A stretch of DNA of 38,004 bases from positions 1-38,004 of the forward strand of contig DAOQTX010000026.1 in the NCBI GenBank assembly GCA_035340715.1, given 5' to 3'. The translations under genes and the position numbers were made by a program. Numbering within the stretch: position 1 is the first letter of the stretch; every line of letters starts with the position of its first letter. The notes below the pieces were generated by a model. It did no database searches. It was not told the DNA's origin and saw only the letters and a list, made by a program, of their open reading frames with translations. The stretch is from DAOQTX01 sp035340715. Lineage in GTDB: Bacteria; Bacteroidota; Bacteroidia; AKYH767-A; OLB10. This document shows positions 33,369-38,004 of the stretch, piece after piece.

Positions 33369-34387
33369 TTTTTGCTGTATTCCAAAGTAAAACTAAATGT
33401 GGTTCCTACATTCAGATCACTCGAAACGCTAATGCTTTGACTATGTGCTTCGATGATATGTTTTACTATCGCCAAACCTAGTCCGGTTCCTCCTATTTCT
33501 CTTGAGCGACTTCGGTCAACTCGATAGAATCGTTCAAACAATCTAGCTAAGTGTTCTTTATCTATTCCTATACCATTGTCACTAACTTGAACCAAAACTT
33601 TTTCATTGAGTACTTTTGATTTTATTATAGTTTGCCCATTCTGATGGCCATACTTTATGGAGTTGATAATTAAGTTGGTTAAAACTTGTCTTATTTTTTC
33701 TCTATCCGCTCGCACAAAAATGCCATCATCTGCCGAACTTGAAATATTTAATTCAATATTCTTCTCTTTGGCTTGCAATTGGCAAGTATCAACTACCGAA
33801 AAGATCAAATCATGTAACGAAAAGATTCTATAGTTTGGCTCGTAATGAGGATCCTCAACCTCAGAAATAGACTCTAAGTCTTCTACTATTGAAATTAACC
33901 GATCGAGGCTATCGGAAGCTTTTCTTAAATAATACTCATTAACATTTTTATCATCAATTCCTCCATCAATCAAACTATGCAAATAGCCTTGAACATTAAA
34001 AATTGGTGTCTTCAACTCATGTGATACGTTTCCTAAAAATTCCTTTCTATAATCATCATGTTTTTTAAGTGCAGAAACTTCGTCTTTATAATGCTGATCG
34101 CGAATGGCAATAATGGCCTTTGCTTTTTCTTTAAATTCATCATTTGAGTCTAAAGCATCTAGTTGAGCCTTACCTGATATTTGCTCAAGATCTTTTATTG
34201 TTTGAAACAACCACTTTTGCTTCAAAAAACTAAATAAAAAAATATTAAGCATACAAAAAATTGCAAACAATGAGAGCGCCACATTCAAAGAAGCATTGAC
34301 CGGAAGTATTAAATAAACCGCAACAAGTATGATTATACTTGATACACAACTGGTCAAGAAAATAAAAGCACTTGGTTTAATACTCAA
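33365..34387 (-). CDS. PhoR-like sensor histidine kinase, TTG start
   Basis: A 340-residue kinase. Two membrane helices (about 8-28 and 36-55) are joined by only a few residues, so there is almost no periplasmic sensor; no PAS or clear HAMP domain follows, only a coiled linker (about 60-115). The H box is GNVSHELKTPI with phospho-acceptor H123, then N box NLIINSIKYG, G1 SDNGIGID, F box LFERFYRVD and G2 GGTGLGLAIV. This minimal layout suits PhoR-type kinases that sense through the Pst transporter. It starts with TTG, whose TTGA overlaps the regulator's stop. Its target is the adjacent PhoB-like regulator, and the porin, pstS and pstC are the likely output. Confidence 0.9.
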   Translation of the reverse strand: MSIKPSAFIFLTSCVSSIIILVAVYLILPVNASLNVALSLFAIFCMLNIFLFSFLKQKWLFQTIKDLEQISGKAQLDALDSNDEFKEKAKAIIAIRDQHYKDEVSALKKHDDYRKEFLGNVSHELKTPIFNVQGYLHSLIDGGIDDKNVNEYYLRKASDSLDRLISIVEDLESISEVEDPHYEPNYRIFSLHDLIFSVVDTCQLQAKEKNIELNISSSADDGIFVRADREKIRQVLTNLIINSIKYGHQNGQTIIKSKVLNEKVLVQVSDNGIGIDKEHLARLFERFYRVDRSRSREIGGTGLGLAIVKHIIEAHSQSISVSSDLNVGTTFSFTLEYSKN

Positions 34388-35064
34388 TTGTTTAACTTAT
34401 AACCTACTCCTTTGATAGTCTTAATAATTTCATCTCCTAATTTCTCTCTGATTTTTCGTATGTGAACATCAACGGTTCTATCGACAACTATGATTTCGTT
34501 GCCCCATATCCCATCCAATATTTCTTGTCTGCTAAACACTTTTCCGGGTACAGAAAGCAACAAAGAAAGAATTTCAAATTCTTTACGAGGAAGATCATAA
34601 GTGATTTTTCCTTTTCGAACCGTATAGGATGACAAATCAACTATATAGTCTCCAAATGGTATGATGGTAGTAACTTTTTTACCTTCGGTTCCATTTTGCC
34701 TTTTCAACATGGCAGAAATTTTGCTGAGCAGCAATTTTGGTTTTATCGGTTTTGTGATATAATCGTCAGCACCTGCTTCAAAACCTGCCAGTTGAGAAAA
34801 ATCTTCGTGGCGCGCACTCAAAAAAACGATCAGAGTATTTTTTAAACCATTATCCGCCCGCATGAGCTTGCATGTCTCAATTCCATCTAACTGAGGCATC
34901 ATTACATCGATGAGAATTAAATGAGGCATAAATTCACGAGCTTTGATTAAACCTTCATAACCGTTATACGATGATTCTACTTCATATCCTTCTTTCGTTA
35001 AATTATATCTGAGAAACTCATGAATATCTGGTTCATCATCAATAATTAATACTTTTTTTAACAT
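34384..35064 (-). CDS. PhoB-like OmpR-family response regulator
   Basis: A 226-residue regulator: receiver domain (1-118) with acidic pocket IDDEPD, phospho-acceptor D53 in LIDVMMPQLDG, a conserved Ser in FLSARHE and Lys in ITKPIKP; winged-helix DNA-binding domain (about 130-226) with YDLPRKEFEILSLLL, the recognition helix VVDRTVDVHIRKIREKLG and wing IIKTIKGVGYKL. This is the PhoB/PhoP class, expected to bind direct repeats. It lies upstream of, and translationally coupled to, the kinase, and is divergent from the porin gene; the repeat array between them (35175-35213) is a plausible binding site. Confidence 0.92.
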   Translation of the reverse strand: MLKKVLIIDDEPDIHEFLRYNLTKEGYEVESSYNGYEGLIKAREFMPHLILIDVMMPQLDGIETCKLMRADNGLKNTLIVFLSARHEDFSQLAGFEAGADDYITKPIKPKLLLSKISAMLKRQNGTEGKKVTTIIPFGDYIVDLSSYTVRKGKITYDLPRKEFEILSLLLSVPGKVFSRQEILDGIWGNEIIVVDRTVDVHIRKIREKLGDEIIKTIKGVGYKLNN

Positions 35065-35174
35065 AAAATTTTATTTGCCCAAAGATCAATATGATGTGTT
35101 ACGTGAATATAAATTAAATATTAATCAATTATGAACGAAATTTGCCAATTTATTGTTTATCAGCAACTTAGATG

Positions 35175-35213
35175 TTAACATTTACTTAACACCTAGATCA
35201 CATACAGTTAATT
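35175..35213 (+). promoter_or_regulatory. Candidate Pho box: four direct repeats phased at 11 bases
   Basis: TTAACA at 35175-35180 and again at 35186-35191 form a perfect TTAACA-N5-TTAACA. Two weaker copies continue the 11-base period: ATCACA (35197-35202, 4 of 6) and TTAATT (35208-35213, 4 of 6). The array ends 9 bases before a near-exact -7 element, GAAATTTG (35223-35230), with the porin ATG at 35253. TTAACA-N5-TTAACA is the known PhoP box of Bacillus, and an 11-base repeat period also fits E. coli PhoB. Site function is inferred from the adjacent regulator and phosphate genes. Confidence 0.6.
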
Positions 35214-35252
35214 CTATTGGAGGAAATTTGTACAAACTAAAACGAGTAAAAC

Positions 35253-36515
35253 ATGAAAAAATTAATTACAAAATTAATGGTTGGAATCATAATGTTCAAT
35301 CCATTTGCAAGTACTGCTCAATTAAGTCCAATAGATAGTTTGAAAAAGGACATCTCAAATTTAAATCAAAAGGTGTCCATTCTTAACAAAATTAAATTTA
35401 GTGGATATGCTCAATTTCAAGCTCAATTTGCTGAAACTAAAGGTCAAAAGTCCTTTAATGCAGGAAGTTTTGAAAGCGAAACCAACAAACGATTTATGCT
35501 CAGAAGAGGTAGAATAAAATTCACGTACAGTGATGCAAGAAGTAAGATAGTATTTCAAACCGACATGTCAGAAAAAGGCCTTTCCGTAAAAGATGCTTAT
35601 TATCAGGTAACAGATCCATGGACTGAGGATTTTACGTTTACCGCTGGGGTATTCATGAGACCTTTTGGACAAGAGTTAGACTATTCGAGCAGTAAGAGAG
35701 AAAGCCCGGAGCGTTCACGAGTGATACAAAGTATTTTTCCTGGTGAAAGAGATCTTGGATTTAAAGTTGGCTATTTGTGGAATTCTGCAAGCGAGAAACA
35801 CAAATTAGTATCAGAAGTAGGATTATTTAATGGGAATGGACCTTCAGCAACAGAATATGATCAGGCAAAAGATATAATAGGTCAATTATTTTTTACCTCA
35901 GAAGAGAACAACTCAAAATTCAATTATAGATTAGGGGCATCATTGTACAATGGTGGATTTATATTAAAGAATGATACCGTTTATACCGCCTCATCTGATG
36001 GCTTTAAAGCCAGTACAAACAATCTAAACCATTACAGTAATAGATCATATTTGGGATTTGATGCATCCGCTTCCCTAAAATCGAAATTGGGCAGAACTAC
36101 TTTGAAAGGAGAATTTATAATCGGTACTCAACCCGGCAGAAGCAATTCAAACACCTCTCCTACTTCACAATCTGCTAGTGTTTTATCTTCTCCAGTTTAT
36201 GAACGTGAATTTATGGGCACTTATGTTTATTTGATTCAAGATATTGGAAAAACCAAGCATCAAGTAGTTTTTAAATACGACATTTATGATCCAAATACCT
36301 CGGTAGATGGTGATGAAATTGGAAAGAACAATAATTACAACTCATCTGATTTGGCCTATAGTACAATAGGCATTGGTTACAACTATAAGATAAACTCTAA
36401 TCTATCACTTATGCTTTATGGTGATTTAGTAGCCAATGAAAAGGCAAAAGAAATCGGTATAGATAAAGATTTTGAAGACAATCAATTTACAATTCGTTTA
36501 CAATATAAATACTAA
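35253..36515 (+). CDS. Phosphate-selective porin (OprO/OprP-like)
   Basis: A 420-residue outer membrane beta-barrel protein: signal peptide (about 1-22, ending STAQ); a short coiled-coil segment (SLKKDISNLNQKVSILNKI) as in trimeric porins; then alternating-strand barrel sequence with the OprP hallmarks FKFSGY-type first strand, FMLRRGRIKF, VKDAYYQV, FTAGVFMRPFGQE and PGERDLGFKVGY, and the terminal aromatic QFTIRLQYKY. It should take up phosphate or polyphosphate-like anions. It is followed 18 bases later by pstS and preceded by the Pho-box-like array, so phosphate-starvation control is likely. Confidence 0.88.
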   Translation: MKKLITKLMVGIIMFNPFASTAQLSPIDSLKKDISNLNQKVSILNKIKFSGYAQFQAQFAETKGQKSFNAGSFESETNKRFMLRRGRIKFTYSDARSKIVFQTDMSEKGLSVKDAYYQVTDPWTEDFTFTAGVFMRPFGQELDYSSSKRESPERSRVIQSIFPGERDLGFKVGYLWNSASEKHKLVSEVGLFNGNGPSATEYDQAKDIIGQLFFTSEENNSKFNYRLGASLYNGGFILKNDTVYTASSDGFKASTNNLNHYSNRSYLGFDASASLKSKLGRTTLKGEFIIGTQPGRSNSNTSPTSQSASVLSSPVYEREFMGTYVYLIQDIGKTKHQVVFKYDIYDPNTSVDGDEIGKNNNYNSSDLAYSTIGIGYNYKINSNLSLMLYGDLVANEKAKEIGIDKDFEDNQFTIRLQYKY

Positions 36516-36533
36516 CTTAAAAATAAATAAAAA

Positions 36534-37496
36534 ATGAAAACTATTAAATTATTATTCCTATTACTGATAGCCTTAACCATAGGGTGTGGTAATAACTCAA
36601 GTACACAAACTGATAAAGTAAATCAACTGAGCGGCTCAATTTCTATAGATGGAAGTAGTACTGTTTATCCGATTTCTGAAGCCATAGCTGAAGAATACAG
36701 AATAGAACAGCCAAACGTTATGGTAACAATTGGACTGTCCGGTACAGGCGGAGGTTTTAAGAAATTCAGCAGAAACGAAATTGATATTAATAATGCCTCC
36801 AGAACGATAAAACCTTTGGAAGACAGTATTTGCAATGCAAGCAGAGTAAAATATCATCCAATTGAAGTTGCTTATGATGGCATTGTAGTAGTAGTGCATC
36901 CTGAAAATAGTTGGGCCAATGACATGACTGTGGATGAATTAAAAAAGTTATGGGAACCTGCAGCTCAAAATAAGATAACAAAATGGAATCAAATTCGCCC
37001 AGAGTGGCCAAATGAAGATATTCATTTATTTGGAGCCGGGGTTGAAAGTGGTACTTATGATTATTTCACTGAAGCAATCGTAGGTAGAAGTCATGAAAGC
37101 AGAGGTGATTACACCGCAAGCGAAGACGACAATGTACTTGTTCAAGGGATCGCTGGAGATAAATATGCTTTAGGATTTTTTGGATATGCATATTATGAAG
37201 AAAACAGTTCAAAATTAAAAGCACTTGGTATTAATAATGGCTCAGGCCCTGTATTGCCAAGTATTGAAACGGTTAAGAGTAATGAATACAGCCCATTATC
37301 ACGTCCGCTTTTCATTTATGTAAATGAGAAAGCTGCTGAGAGAAACGAAGTTCAGGATTTTTTAAGATTTTATATTCGTACTATTGCAGAATTAGCAAAA
37401 GAGGTAGGATTTATTGCTATGGAAAAGAGTAAATATGATGACGAGTCTAAGAAATTAGAAGACTTTATTAATTCAATTTCTAAACCAAAAGAATGA
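36534..37496 (+). CDS. pstS: Phosphate ABC transporter substrate-binding lipoprotein
   Basis: A 320-residue lipoprotein (signal peptide ending LTIGC, Cys18) binding phosphate outside the inner membrane for PstCAB. Binding-site loops are IDGSSTVYPISEA, LSGTGGGFKKF, INNASRTI and VESGTYDYFTE; the C-terminal half has KYALGFFGYAYYEE and PLSRPLFIYVNEKA, all typical of the PstS family. The predicted general fold is the two-lobe phosphate-binding protein. It lies 18 bases after the porin and its stop overlaps the start of pstC as ATGA. Confidence 0.95.
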   Translation: MKTIKLLFLLLIALTIGCGNNSSTQTDKVNQLSGSISIDGSSTVYPISEAIAEEYRIEQPNVMVTIGLSGTGGGFKKFSRNEIDINNASRTIKPLEDSICNASRVKYHPIEVAYDGIVVVVHPENSWANDMTVDELKKLWEPAAQNKITKWNQIRPEWPNEDIHLFGAGVESGTYDYFTEAIVGRSHESRGDYTASEDDNVLVQGIAGDKYALGFFGYAYYEENSSKLKALGINNGSGPVLPSIETVKSNEYSPLSRPLFIYVNEKAAERNEVQDFLRFYIRTIAELAKEVGFIAMEKSKYDDESKKLEDFINSISKPKE

Positions 37497-38004
37497 AATT
37501 CAAGAAAGAAAAACTGATTGAAATTCTATTGTTTTTATGTGCAATGCTCAGTGTTTTTACAACATTGGGCATTGTTTATACGCTCATATTTGAATCCATA
37601 AATTTCTTCGCTGAGGTTTCCATAATAGATTTTTTAACGGATACCCAATGGACCCCACTATTTACAGATAAGCATTATGGTATTCTTCCTTTATTAAGCG
37701 GAACATTTCTTACTTCCTTCATAGCTATTGGGGTTGCACTACCCATCGGCTTATCCATTGCTGTTTATTTAAATGAATATGCATCCAATAGATTCAGAAC
37801 TATTATTAAACCATTATTAGAAATCCTTGCGGCAATTCCAACTGTAGTTTATGGTTTCTTTGCTTTAACTGTAGTTACACCATTTCTACAAAACTTTATA
37901 CCCAATCTAGCCAGTTTCAATGCATTGTCGCCAGGAATAGTAATGGGAATAATGATCATTCCAATGATATCGTCTTTAAGCGATGATGCTATCGCATCCG
38001 TTCC
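37493..38004 (+). CDS. pstC: Phosphate ABC transporter permease PstC (3' truncated)
   Basis: The frame starts at ATG 37493, overlapping the pstS stop by 4 bases, and runs off the window after 170 codons; it was not in any complete frame. It has an N-terminal membrane helix (LFLCAMLSVFTTLGIVYTLI, residues about 14-33), a GILPLLSGTFLTSFIAI segment, and the characteristic permease loop LEILAAIPTVVYGFFALTV with FLQNFIP after it, matching PstC. It forms the membrane channel of the high-affinity phosphate importer with PstA. The EAA-type coupling region lies partly beyond the window. pstA and pstB are expected to follow. Confidence 0.93.
   Translation, partial: MKFKKEKLIEILLFLCAMLSVFTTLGIVYTLIFESINFFAEVSIIDFLTDTQWTPLFTDKHYGILPLLSGTFLTSFIAIGVALPIGLSIAVYLNEYASNRFRTIIKPLLEILAAIPTVVYGFFALTVVTPFLQNFIPNLASFNALSPGIVMGIMIIPMISSLSDDAIASV

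Noticed and set aside
35153..35338. 61-codon frame overlapping the Pho box region and porin start
   Set aside because: It lies in another frame of the porin signal peptide and covers the promoter; no protein-like features.
1..38004. CRISPR arrays, tRNA/rRNA genes, insertion sequences, prophage or attachment sites
   Set aside because: Nothing with the required repeats, transposase motifs or cloverleaf structure was seen; the S74 protein alone is not evidence of a phage.

Overview
This is chromosomal DNA of a Bacteroidota bacterium, probably an environmental, Flavobacteria-like or Chitinophagales-like lineage; the order cannot be fixed from sequence alone. The evidence is AT-rich DNA, several exact TAnnTTTG -7 promoter elements of the Bacteroidota type, two very large secreted proteins ending in type IX secretion (T9SS) C-terminal sorting domains, PKD modules, a GldI-like lipoprotein next to a DHH phosphoesterase, and a Cbp1-type coiled-coil lipoprotein. 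No prophage, insertion sequence, CRISPR array, tRNA or rRNA is visible. All 31 protein genes are intact except two cut by the window edges (ribD on the left, pstC on the right).

Layout. 1-5075: tail of ribD, a DMT permease, a YigZ/IMPACT protein and an M42-like peptidase in an overlapping + strand run; a convergent acyl-CoA thioesterase; then a 5'-nucleotidase split into two genes. 5119-8372: dnaA followed by a low-molecular-weight tyrosine phosphatase, an RsmI-like methylase and a YkgJ-type cysteine-cluster protein, tightly packed. 8381-10835: minus-strand, overlapping set of nrnA-like DHH phosphoesterase, GldI-like FKBP lipoprotein and a tandem-FKBP lipoprotein, with ndk divergent. 11310-14006: DciA-like protein plus recF on the minus strand, divergent from a TPR membrane protein and ribH.

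13999-26623 is the accessory, surface-oriented part. It holds a 1352-residue PKD metalloprotease with a T9SS tail, two related adhesin-like proteins (one ending in an S74 intramolecular chaperone), a Tat-exported class V aminotransferase, the Cbp1-like lipoprotein, and a 1148-residue Asp-box beta-propeller/PKD protein with a T9SS tail.

26766-33368: TerB-like protein, thiolase, SH3-NlpC/P60 hydrolase, ion permease, an unlisted 35-residue membrane microprotein with its own promoter, and clpB. 33365-38004: a phosphate-starvation locus. A PhoR-like kinase and PhoB-like regulator are divergent from a phosphate-type porin, pstS and pstC. The shared intergenic region holds a direct-repeat array with 11-bp phasing (TTAACA-N5-TTAACA) that looks like a Pho box.

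Best candidates for a second look: the microprotein at 30432-30539, the Pho-box-like array at 35175-35213, the S74 self-cleavage dyad in a chromosomal surface protein, and the altered zinc motif of the T9SS metalloprotease. I did not find an obviously new multi-gene system.
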